Below are positions 1 to 6,012 of a stretch of DNA of 6,012 nt, in pieces. The notes below the pieces were generated by a model. That model was not told the origin of the DNA. It made no database searches and saw only the letters and a program-made list of their open reading frames with translations. This stretch comes from UBA3071 sp965369635 (GTDB taxonomy: Bacteria > Chloroflexota > Anaerolineae > UBA3071): NCBI GenBank assembly GCA_965369635.1, contig CBDURC010000191.1, positions 1 to 6,012 of the forward strand. Direction: 5' to 3'. The translations under genes were made by a program, and so were the position numbers. Positions within the stretch are counted from its first letter, which is position 1, and every line of letters begins with the position of its first letter.

Positions 1-19
1 ATGCCGCTTTCACTTTGCT

Positions 20-29
20 GGAGAGAGGA
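20..29 (+). promoter_or_regulatory. Ribosome binding site of the NuoF-like gene
   Basis: A purine-rich GGAGAGAGGA stretch ends 3 nt before the ATG at 33, and its GGAG part lies 9 nt before it. This decides in favour of ATG 33 over the in-frame TTG at 15, which would place the Shine-Dalgarno sequence inside the coding region. The 32 bases before the ATG contain no stop in the gene's own frame. I cannot tell what the upstream gene is. Confidence 0.7.
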
Positions 30-32
30 ATC

Positions 33-2003
33 ATGCCCAAGCTCAAGAGCGTTGAGGATCTGACCAGGGTTCGCCAGAGTGCTCAGGAGCGCCTAGAGAT
101 GCGCACTCGAACCGGAACCCAGGTCATCATTGGGATGGCGACATGTGGTATCGCCGCTGGCGCTGGGGAGACGAAGAACGCTATCCTGGAAGAACTGCAG
201 AAACATGAGATTGACGCTACCGTGACCAGCGTGGGTTGCATAGGGATATGCTCCAAGGAGCCGTTGGTTGATATTGAGCAAGCGGGCTGCCCGCGCATCA
301 GCTACTGCAATGTCCACCCGGACATGGTGCCGCGGCTGATTGAGGAGCATCTGATCGAAGGCAACGTGGTTCAGGAGTGGGTGATGGGGCGGGTGTTCAG
401 CCAGGGCATTGGGGAACGGTTGACGTACGAGGAGCCAGTGGCTCACCAGGCGATCCCCTTTTACAGCGAGCTTCCCTTCTATCGCAAACAGAAGCGCATC
501 ACGCTGCGCAATTGTGGAATCATCGATCCGGAGAATATCGAGGAATTTTTCGCTCGCGACGGCTACGCTGCGCTGGCCAAGGTTCTGACCGAGATGGTGT
601 CCGAGGATGTCATTGACGAGGTGAAGCGCTCCGGTCTCAGAGGGCGGGGCGGTGCCGGCTTTCTAACCGGACTGAAGTGGGGGTTCACTTCCCGTGCCCC
701 TGGCGACGTCAAGTATTTGGTCTGCAACGCCGACGAGGGCGACCCCGGCGCGTTCATGGATCGCGCCACCATCGAAGGCGATCCCCATAGCCTGCTGGAG
801 GGGATGACCATCTGCGGCTATGCTGTCGGCGCGAAGGTAGGGTACATCTACTGTCGGGCGGAGTACCCTTTGGCCATCAGGCGTCTCAGGGTGGCCATCG
901 CCGCAGCCGAGGAGCATGGACTCCTGGGCGACAATATCCTCGGCAGCGATTTCTCCTTCCGTTTGCACATTAAGGAAGGAGCAGGCGCGTTTGTGTGCGG
1001 CGAGGAGACGGCGTTGTTGGCCTCTATTGAGGGGCGGCGCGGCGAGCCGCGTCCTCGCCCACCCTTCCCGGCTGAACGGGGACTTTGGGACAAGCCTACC
1101 AATCTCAACAATGTCAAAAGCTACGCTAATGTCCCCCAGATCATCCTCAACGGCGCCGATTGGTTCGCCGGCATCGGCACCGAGCGCTCCACAGGCACGG
1201 CCATCTTCGCCCTCACCGGCAAGGTGAACAACACCGGCCTGGTGGAAGTGCCTATGGGCATCACGCTGAGGGAGATCATCTATGACATCGGCGGCGGCAT
1301 TCCCGACGGGAAGCAATTCAAAGCTGTGCAAACGGGCGGCCCGTTGGGCGGCTGTCTTCCAGCCGATCAACTGGATGTGCCGGTGGACTTCGACTCGCTG
1401 GTAGAGCTTGGCGCGGTCATGGGCTCAGGCGGCATGATCGTGGTAGATGAGGACACCTGCATGGTGGAATTGTCCAAGTTCTTCCTGACCTTTGCCACCG
1501 CCGAGAGTTGCGGCAAGTGCGTCCCCTGCCGGATGGGGGGAAAGCGCATGTTGGAAGCGCTCACCCGCATTACCGAGGGAGAGGGCAAGCTGGAAGACCT
1601 GAAGATCATCAGCGAAATCGCTGCGGGGATGGAGAATGGCGCGTTGTGTGCCCTGGGCCAACTGACGCCGGGGCCGGTGGTTGCTGCGTTGCGCTACTTC
1701 GAAGACGAGTTCCTTGCCCACGTCGTAGATCATCGCTGCCCGTCGTTGCAGTGTGCAGCGCTCGTTTCGTACTATATTCTTCCTGATCAGTGTGAGGGTT
1801 GTGGCATCTGTCTGAGGGCTTGCCCGGCGGGGGCCATACTGGGTGGTAAGCGCATGATCCACGTGGTTGATCAAAGCAAGTGCATCAAGTGTGGAAACTG
1901 CTTCGATGTGTGTCCATCACGCTTCAGTGCCGTGCTCAAGGTGTCGGGGGAAAGCGTGCAGGTTCCGGAGAAGCCCATCCCGGTAGGCGAGTGGAGTGCG
2001 TGA
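33..2003 (+). CDS. nuoF: NuoF/HydB-type NAD(P)H-binding flavoprotein subunit of formate dehydrogenase complex
   Basis: This 656-residue protein is the FMN- and NAD(H)-binding diaphorase subunit, and probably passes electrons between the adjacent formate dehydrogenase and NAD+. Residues 28-115 form a thioredoxin-like ferredoxin domain with Cys38, Cys69 and Cys73. Residues 160-570 are the NuoF core: the FMN/NADH glycine-rich segment GLRGRGGAGF at 201-210, CNADEGDPGAFMDR at 231-244, and GAGAFVCGEETALLASIEG at 316-334. An SLBB-like region follows, then a [4Fe-4S] site with Cys493, Cys496, Cys499 and Cys539. The C-terminus carries two ferredoxin-type [4Fe-4S] motifs (Cys587/590/593/597 and Cys617/620/623/627). 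Plain respiratory NuoF lacks both terminal extensions, so this architecture matches HydB/HndC-type subunits of soluble NAD(P)-linked hydrogenases and formate dehydrogenases. No membrane segments are visible, so it should be cytoplasmic. ATG 33 is chosen because of its RBS. The formate dehydrogenase gene starts 40 nt downstream, indicating one operon. The family call is very secure; the partner is inferred from the gene order. Confidence 0.95.
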   Translation: MPKLKSVEDLTRVRQSAQERLEMRTRTGTQVIIGMATCGIAAGAGETKNAILEELQKHEIDATVTSVGCIGICSKEPLVDIEQAGCPRISYCNVHPDMVPRLIEEHLIEGNVVQEWVMGRVFSQGIGERLTYEEPVAHQAIPFYSELPFYRKQKRITLRNCGIIDPENIEEFFARDGYAALAKVLTEMVSEDVIDEVKRSGLRGRGGAGFLTGLKWGFTSRAPGDVKYLVCNADEGDPGAFMDRATIEGDPHSLLEGMTICGYAVGAKVGYIYCRAEYPLAIRRLRVAIAAAEEHGLLGDNILGSDFSFRLHIKEGAGAFVCGEETALLASIEGRRGEPRPRPPFPAERGLWDKPTNLNNVKSYANVPQIILNGADWFAGIGTERSTGTAIFALTGKVNNTGLVEVPMGITLREIIYDIGGGIPDGKQFKAVQTGGPLGGCLPADQLDVPVDFDSLVELGAVMGSGGMIVVDEDTCMVELSKFFLTFATAESCGKCVPCRMGGKRMLEALTRITEGEGKLEDLKIISEIAAGMENGALCALGQLTPGPVVAALRYFEDEFLAHVVDHRCPSLQCAALVSYYILPDQCEGCGICLRACPAGAILGGKRMIHVVDQSKCIKCGNCFDVCPSRFSAVLKVSGESVQVPEKPIPVGEWSA

Positions 2004-2025
2004 CCACCATCTTCTGGATCGAGAA

Positions 2026-2037
2026 AAGGAGATAAGG
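2026..2037 (+). promoter_or_regulatory. Ribosome binding site of the formate dehydrogenase gene
   Basis: AAGGAG at 2026-2031 lies 12 nt before ATG 2044, a little far, and a second weaker AAGG at 2034-2037 lies 6 nt before it. The in-frame GTG at 1996 would overlap the preceding gene and put this site inside the coding region. ATG 2044 also starts the protein right at the first strand of the [2Fe-2S] domain (MRTVNVTIN), as is usual in this family. Confidence 0.6.
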
Positions 2038-2043
2038 CGACTG

Positions 2044-4755
2044 ATGAGAACGGTAAACGTCACCATCAACAGTCAGAAAATTGCGGCTCAGGCCGGGCAG
2101 ACAGTTCTAGAGGCGGCTGCATCGGCTGGCATCAAGATCCCCACTCTGTGTCACCATCCAGCCTTGGAACCTATTGGCGCCTGCCGCGTGTGCCTGGTGG
2201 AAGTAGCCAAACAGAGAACCTTGCAGCCAGCCTGCACCTTCAAGATAGCGGAGGGTATGGAGGTCTGGACTCACTCGCCGAAGGCGGAGGAGACACGGCG
2301 CTTTGTGCTGGAGTTGATCCTTTCCGACCACCCGCTGGATTGCATGACCTGCGAGCGGGCGGGCGACTGCGAATTGCAGGACCTGGCCTACGAGTATGGC
2401 ATAAAACAGTCCCGCTTCCCCGGTGAGCAGCACGACTATCCCCTGGATGTTTCAAACCCCTTCTATGAGCGAGACTACGAGAAGTGCATCCTTTGCCAGC
2501 GTTGCGTGCGAGCCTGCGAGGAGATCAACGGGGTAGAGGCGATTGGCGTCATCCATCGGGGGTTCGATAGCAAGGTCGGTACTGCCTACGACGGTCTGAT
2601 GCAGGATGGCTCGTGCGAGTTCTGTGGCATGTGCGTGGAGGTTTGTCCCACCGGGGCCTTGTCGCCCAAGCAGGCCAAGGGGCAGGGACGTTCCTGGGAG
2701 TTCGAGAGGGTGACGGCGATCTGCCCTTACTGTGGCGTGGGCTGCCAGCTTGACTTGAATATCAAGGATGGGCAGATCGTCAAGGTATCGTCCAGGTGGG
2801 ACGCCCCAGCCAACCACGGCTGGACTTGCGTCAAGGGGCGCTTTGGCCTGGACTTCGTCCATCGCTCCGACCGGCTGACCAGGCCCCTGATCCGCCGCGA
2901 CAAGGGCGATGAAGGCGGTGAATTCGAAGAGGCTGACTGGGATGAGGTGCTCGAGTTTGTAGCGTCGCGGTTCGGGGAGGTCAAGGAGCAGTACGGTCCC
3001 GATGCCTTCGGCGCCCTGTCTTCCGCCAAATGCACCAACGAAGAGAACTACGTGATGCAGAAGTTCACTCGGGCGGTGATAGGCACCAACAACATAGACC
3101 ATTGCGCACGCCTTTGACATAGCGCCACCGTGACCGGTCTGGTCACAGCGTTCGGCTCTGGAGCCATGACCAACTCATTCGATGACCTCGCTAACGATAC
3201 GGAGATCTACCTGATTATCGGCTCCAATACCACAGAAGCTCATCCGGTGTTGGGTATGCGCATCCGGCAGGCGATCAAGCGACGTGGAGCCAAGCTCATC
3301 GTCTGCGATCCTCGCTCCATTCCCATCACTGATTATGCTACACTCGCCATCCGGCAGAAGCCAGGCACCGACATCGCCTTGCTCAACGGCATCATGCACG
3401 TCCTCATCGCCGAAGGGCTCTACGACAAAGCGTTCGTCGAAGAGCGCACCGAAGAGTTTGAGGATCTGAAGGACAAGGTGCTGCAATATCCGCCCGAACG
3501 AGCGGCAGCCATCTGCGGTATCACCCCAGAGGAAATCATCGAGGCGGCACACTTGCTGGCCGAGAATCGTCCGGGGGCTCTGCTCTACAGCATGGGCATC
3601 ACCCAGCACACCACAGGCCACCAGAACGTGCTCTCCACAGCCAATCTTCAGATGCTGCTGGGCAACATGGGTACGCCCGGCGGCGGCGTTAACCCTCTGC
3701 GGGGCCAGGTCAACGTTCAGGGTGCCTGCGATATGGGTGCGCTGGTCAACGTTTACCCCGGCTATCAGAAAGTGACCGACGAGGCCGTGCGGAAGAGATT
3801 CGAGGATGCGTGGGGCGTGCCTCTCTCCAATCAGGTGGGCACCACCCTGGTAGAGATGCTCCACAAGGCGGAGCGGGGAGAGATCCGCGCCATGTACATC
3901 ATGGGTGAGAATCCGGCGATCTCGGATCCGGACGCTAGCCACGCCGAAGCGTGTCTCAAGAGTCTCGGCCTTCTGGTGGTGCAGGATATCTTCCTCACCG
4001 AGACGGCCCAATTAGCGGACGTGGTCTTGCCCGCACCCTGCTTTGCCGAGAAGGACGGCACCTTCACCAACTCCGAGCGACGTGTCCAGTTGGGGCACAA
4101 GGCGGTGGATCCGCCCGGTGAGGCCCAGCAGGATTGGTGGATCATCGGCGAGATCGCCCGCCGCATGGGATACGACGGGCTGACCTACGACTCGCCGCGC
4201 CAGATCATGGACGAGATCAACCGCCTGACGCCCATCTACGGGGGGATGGGCTACGACCGCATCGGCGAGATGGGCTTGCAGTGGCCCTGCCCGGACGCCG
4301 AGCATGCCGGCACGCCCATCCTGCACGTGGGGAAATTCACTCGCGGGCTGGGGCGCTTCAGTGCTGTGGACTGGCATCCGCCGGCAGAGGAACCCGACGA
4401 GGAATACCCGTTCATCTTCACCACTGGGCGGGTGTTGTATCACTTCCACACCGGCTCCATGTCTCGCCGTTCCGCCGGTCTGGACGCGATCTATCCCCAG
4501 GGGATGGTGGAGATCAACGGCGAAGATGCCGCCGAGCTAGGCATCGCTGACGGGGATATGGTGAAGGTTGCCTCGCGGCGTGGCGAAGTCGAAGTAAAGG
4601 CTCTGGTGAGCGATATGACTGAGCAGGGCGTCGTCTTCATGGCCTGGCACTTCGCCGAAGCTGCAGCCAACGAACTTACCATTGCCGCGTTGGATCCCGT
4701 GGCCGGGATTCCAGAGTATAAGGTCTGCGCCGTGCGGGTGGACCGGATCAGCTAG
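2044..4755 (+). CDS. fdhF: Selenocysteine-containing formate dehydrogenase, catalytic alpha subunit (in-frame TGA read as Sec358)
   Basis: The protein oxidises formate to CO2 (or the reverse) at a Mo/W-bis-pterin site and should pass electrons to the NuoF-like subunit encoded just upstream. It is 903 residues long if TGA 3115-3117 is read as selenocysteine 358. In order: a [2Fe-2S] domain with Cys36, Cys47, Cys50 and Cys64; a NuoG-type His-Cys3 [4Fe-4S] site (His96, Cys100, Cys103, Cys109); two [4Fe-4S] motifs (Cys148/151/154/158 and Cys191/194/197/201); and the molybdopterin oxidoreductase domain from about 225, whose [4Fe-4S] cluster uses Cys227, Cys230, Cys234 and Cys262, followed by Lys264. 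The active-site stretch is ARL-U-HS, matching RV-U-HG of E. coli FdhF, with His359 next to Sec. Arg553 in GVNPLRGQ matches the formate-site Arg333. The molybdopterin dinucleotide-binding domain runs from about 790 to the end. No frame change occurs at the TGA and both halves align to one family, so two separate genes or a nonsense-mutated pseudogene are much less likely. No Tat signal is seen, so it is cytoplasmic. Confidence 0.93.
3115..3152 (+). promoter_or_regulatory. Sec codon (TGA) and bacterial SECIS hairpin
   Basis: TGA at 3115-3117 is followed by a hairpin with a perfect 6-bp stem, GTGACC (3130-3135) with GGTCAC (3141-3146), closing a GGTCT loop at 3136-3140. A lower stem can form between AGCGC (3121-3125) and GCGTT (3148-3152), with one G-U pair, across an asymmetric CACC/A internal loop. 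The loop's first G is nucleotide 22 counted from the U of UGA, the same place as in the E. coli fdhF SECIS, whose loop also carries GGUCU. The known role of such an element is to bind SelB with Sec-tRNA so the UGA is decoded rather than read as stop. The E. coli bulged U is not evident here. Pairing was done by eye. Confidence 0.85.
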
Positions 4756-4848
4756 ATCGGTGTGTCCCAGCCCGCCACGACGCGGTGATCGGCGGAAAGG
4801 GTGAGATGCATCACCGGCCACAGCTCGATCTCCCCCTCGCGCTCAATG

Positions 4849-4919
4849 GTCAGCGGAACAGCGGAATGAGCGGAATGCCCCCCCCCCTTCTTTTCCGCTT
4901 CTTCCGCTTCTCCGCTGAC
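4849..4919. repeat. 71-nt palindromic repeat, intergenic copy
   Basis: The arms pair as 9 bp (4849-4857 with 4911-4919), 7 bp (4860-4866 with 4902-4908) and 7 bp (4869-4875 with 4893-4899). They are separated by 2x2 internal loops and close a 17-nt loop containing ten Cs. The arms are built from iterated AGCGGAA / TTCCGCT units spaced every 9 nt. It lies between two convergent genes, so its RNA hairpin could protect or terminate either transcript, although no U-tract follows on either side. A related copy lies inside the E2 coding region at 5124-5203. Confidence 0.8.
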
Positions 4920-4940
4920 TTCTGCGTCGGCGCCCGTGGG

Positions 4941-4965
4941 CGTGCCCCGCTTGGAGCGGGGTGTG
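4941..4965 (+). terminator. Candidate hairpin between convergent genes
   Basis: CCCCGC (4945-4950) pairs with GCGGGG (4956-4961) around the loop TTGGA. In the plus-strand RNA the stem can extend to 10 bp using three G-U pairs. For the minus-strand E2 transcript the 6-bp core begins about 17 nt after the stop codon. There is no T-tract on either side, so an intrinsic-terminator role is only a possibility. The equivalent place in the intact E2 copy (5225-5249) is less well paired. Confidence 0.3.
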
Positions 4966-4978
4966 ATCCTGAGCGCGA

Positions 4979-6012
4979 TCAAATCAGCAGGTACGGGTTC
5001 TCCAGGGTGGTCTTCAATTCGGCCAGGAAGCGCGCTGCCGCCGCCCCGTCCACGATGCGGTGATCGGCGGAGAGGGTGAGGTTCATCACCGGCCGCAACT
5101 CGATCTCCCCCTCGCTCTCAGTGGTCAGCGGAACTGCGGAACGAGCGGAATGCCCCCCCCCTTTGTTTTCCGCTTCTTCCGCTTCTTCCGCTTCTCCGCT
5201 GACTTCTGCGTCGGCGCTCGTGGGCGTGCCCTGCTTGGGGCGGGGCGTGTCCACGATTTGCCCCACAGCCAGGATTGCCGCCTCGGGAGGATTGATGATG
5301 GCGGTGAACGACTCGATGCCGAACATCCCCAGGTTGGAGATGGTGAAGGTGCTGCCCGTCATCTCGGCCGGCGTCAACCGCTTGGCGCGGGCACGCTCCG
5401 CCAGGTCACCCAGCGCGGCGACGATCTGTTCCAGACTCTTGTCCTGCGCCTCCCGGATCACCGGCACGATCAGGTAGCCCTCCAGGCTGGTGGCAACGCC
5501 CAGGTGAACGTCATCCCACAGGATGATCTCTTCGCCGCTCAATGAAGCGTTCAGGTAGGGATGATTGGGTAGAACCGCTGCTACTGCCCGCGTGATGATG
5601 GCGGTGAAGCCCAGGCGATGCCCGGTCTTCTGCTGGATCGGTTCCAGCAGCCGGGCGCGCAGGCGAGTAGCCTCGCTCATGTCCACGCGCAGCGACAGAG
5701 TGATGTGCGGCGCAGTGAAAGCACTGTAGGCCAAGCGCTCGGCGATGATCTTGCGCGGGCCGCGTAGCGGCACGACCTTTTTCCGGCGAGCATCCGGCAG
5801 AGGTACGGGCGATCGGCCGGTCGTCCCTACCTGCACAGTAGGGGCTGCCACCGGCGGTGGGAAAACCGCTTTCTGCCGCTCGGCGAAGGTCAACACATCG
5901 GCCTTGTGGATGCGACCCCGCGGCCCACGGCCCACCACCTGAGCCAGGTCAATGCCCAGCTCAGCGGCCAGGCGGCGGGCTACTGGAGTGGCTCTCACTT
6001 TGCCATCGCCTG
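4979..6012 (-). CDS. 2-oxo acid dehydrogenase complex E2 component (dihydrolipoamide acyltransferase), N-terminus outside window
   Basis: E2 transfers the acyl group from its lipoyl arm to CoA and forms the core of pyruvate-, 2-oxoglutarate- or branched-chain 2-oxo acid dehydrogenase complexes. The frame is open to the window edge. The GTG at 5998 falls inside the conserved V-R-A-T-P-V-A-R-R-L-A motif and is an internal Val, so the lipoyl domain must lie beyond 6012. Counting from that Val as 1, residues 2-38 are the peripheral subunit-binding domain and about 42-72 a linker. The catalytic domain runs from 73 to the end, with SNLGMFGIESFTAIINPPEA at 221-240 and the catalytic motif SADHRIVDG containing His313 and Asp317. 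It ends in the usual LENPYLLI. An insert of about 45 residues (253-297), rich in Glu, Ala and Gly, separates IVDTP from EIELRPVMNLTLS, where homologues have only a short turn. Substrate specificity cannot be judged without the E1 genes. It converges on the formate dehydrogenase gene and shows no sign of shared regulation. Confidence 0.93.
   Translation of the reverse strand, partial: GDGKVRATPVARRLAAELGIDLAQVVGRGPRGRIHKADVLTFAERQKAVFPPPVAAPTVQVGTTGRSPVPLPDARRKKVVPLRGPRKIIAERLAYSAFTAPHITLSLRVDMSEATRLRARLLEPIQQKTGHRLGFTAIITRAVAAVLPNHPYLNASLSGEEIILWDDVHLGVATSLEGYLIVPVIREAQDKSLEQIVAALGDLAERARAKRLTPAEMTGSTFTISNLGMFGIESFTAIINPPEAAILAVGQIVDTPRPKQGTPTSADAEVSGEAEEAEEAENKGGGHSARSAVPLTTESEGEIELRPVMNLTLSADHRIVDGAAAARFLAELKTTLENPYLLI
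5050..5249. repeat. Direct repeat, intact copy within the E2 gene
   Basis: This is the parental-looking copy of the 191-bp segment at 4775-4965, about 275 bp away in the same orientation. It covers the end of the catalytic core motif and the whole insert of the E2 protein. It differs from the intergenic copy by 16 substitutions and one extra TTCCGCTTC unit (three units here, two there), which leaves the reading frame intact because the unit is 9 nt long. Confidence 0.85.
5124..5203. repeat. 80-nt palindromic repeat inside the E2 coding sequence
   Basis: The arms GTCAGCGGA (5124-5132) and TCCGCTGAC (5195-5203) pair perfectly over 9 bp. Inside them, GCGGAA (5136-5141) and AGCGGAA (5144-5150) pair with the iterated TTCCGCT units at 5168-5192, leaving one unit spare and a nine-C run in the loop. 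On the coding strand it gives part of the Glu/Ala/Gly-rich insert (roughly residues 266-292 of the visible E2 protein), in frame and without stops. A better-paired copy lies at 4849-4919. Confidence 0.75.
5803..5830. repeat. 28-nt imperfect palindrome in the E2 linker
   Basis: The segment has a GATCGGCCGGTC core, and 22 of its 28 positions match its own reverse complement. Two of the three mismatched pairs become G-U in the plus-strand RNA. It encodes the linker residues V-G-T-T-G-R-S-P-V-P between the subunit-binding and catalytic domains. From memory it resembles a GTAGGGGCGACCGGCCGGTC-type dispersed palindrome found in several bacterial genomes, but I could not check this. A further GTAGGGGC half-site follows at 5838-5845. 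Confidence 0.55.

Larger units (their letters stand above)
4775..4978 (-). pseudogene. Decayed tandem duplicate of the 3' part of the E2 gene
   Basis: Positions 4775-4965 repeat 5050-5249 of the neighbouring E2 gene in the same orientation. A hand count gives 16 mismatches over 191 aligned bases, plus one 9-nt unit missing here. Read on the minus strand it still encodes the E2 insert and the motif EIELWPVMHLTLSADHRVVAG. It ends just after that motif, replacing the normal D-G-A-A-A-R-F-L helix with W-D-T-P-I and a stop. The catalytic-motif Asp (Asp317 in the intact copy) is Ala here, and conserved Arg and Asn have become Trp and His. It lies directly after the E2 stop codon, in another frame, with no credible start or RBS. 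I read it as a non-functional remnant. How it formed (unequal crossing-over or repeat-mediated duplication) cannot be decided from this window. Confidence 0.75.

Noticed and set aside
1..32. Tail of an upstream NuoE-like gene
   Set aside because: Two frames could end at TGA 52-54 or 61-63, but about 20 codons without a motif are not enough to support any call.
663..1370. 235-codon open frame on the minus strand
   Set aside because: It lies entirely opposite the highly conserved NuoF core, and its translation shows no domain. It is a by-product of GC-rich coding sequence.
1996..2043. N-terminal extension of the formate dehydrogenase from GTG 1996
   Set aside because: It overlaps the end of the preceding gene and has no family-like sequence, whereas ATG 2044 has Shine-Dalgarno-like sites and begins at the conserved [2Fe-2S] domain.
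3175..4011. 278-codon open frame on the minus strand opposite the formate dehydrogenase
   Set aside because: The plus strand encodes an unmistakable FdhF catalytic domain here; the antisense product has no recognisable motif or RBS.
3130..4755. A separate 541-residue molybdopterin oxidoreductase gene starting at GTG 3130
   Set aside because: The GTG is an internal Val right after the active site. The same frame continues from the upstream part through a TGA at the known Sec position, and a separate protein would lack its [4Fe-4S] cluster and catalytic residue.
4752..4982. A small 76-residue gene on the minus strand overlapping the E2 stop
   Set aside because: Its sequence is a truncated repeat of the E2 C-terminus, starting from a TTG without RBS and lacking the catalytic Asp, so it is listed as a pseudogene fragment.
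4849..5203. CRISPR array
   Set aside because: There are only two copies of the palindrome, they are parts of a longer duplicated coding segment, and no unique spacers of regular length occur.

Overview
The window holds three real genes: two co-directional ones on the plus strand (33-4755) and one on the minus strand that converges on them (4979 to the window end). They are a NuoF/HydB-type flavoprotein subunit, the catalytic subunit of a molybdenum/tungsten formate dehydrogenase, and the C-terminal three-quarters of a 2-oxo acid dehydrogenase E2 acyltransferase. GC content looks moderately high. The mix of a soluble NAD-linked formate dehydrogenase, an E2 gene carrying in-frame palindromic repeats, and a GTAGGGGCGACCGG-like palindrome suggests an anaerobic or facultative bacterium, perhaps Chloroflexota. 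That phylum guess rests on recollection and is weak.

The most important point is the formate dehydrogenase gene. It is interrupted by one in-frame TGA (3115-3117), and the reading frame continues without a shift to TAG at 4753-4755. The TGA falls exactly where E. coli FdhF has its catalytic selenocysteine (Sec140, in the context R-V-U-H-G; here R-L-TGA-H-S). It is followed by a hairpin with a 6-bp perfect stem and a GGUCU loop that starts 22 nt from the U of UGA, the same offset as in the E. coli fdhF SECIS. I therefore annotate one 903-residue selenoprotein (Sec358), not two genes. Its N-terminal third is a NuoG-like chain of iron-sulfur clusters. With the NuoF-like subunit encoded 40 nt upstream, it should form a cytoplasmic complex that carries electrons from formate to NAD+, or in reverse for CO2 reduction. 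A NuoE-like subunit would be expected upstream, outside the window.

The minus-strand E2 gene contains the peripheral subunit-binding domain, a linker and a complete catalytic domain; the lipoyl domain lies beyond position 6012. Two different palindromic repeats sit in its coding sequence: a 28-nt one in the linker (5803-5830) and an 80-nt one in a roughly 45-residue insert within the catalytic domain (5124-5203). The 223-nt convergent intergenic region (4756-4978) is mostly a decayed tandem duplicate (about 92% identical over 191 bp) of the 3' part of this E2 gene, including the large palindrome.
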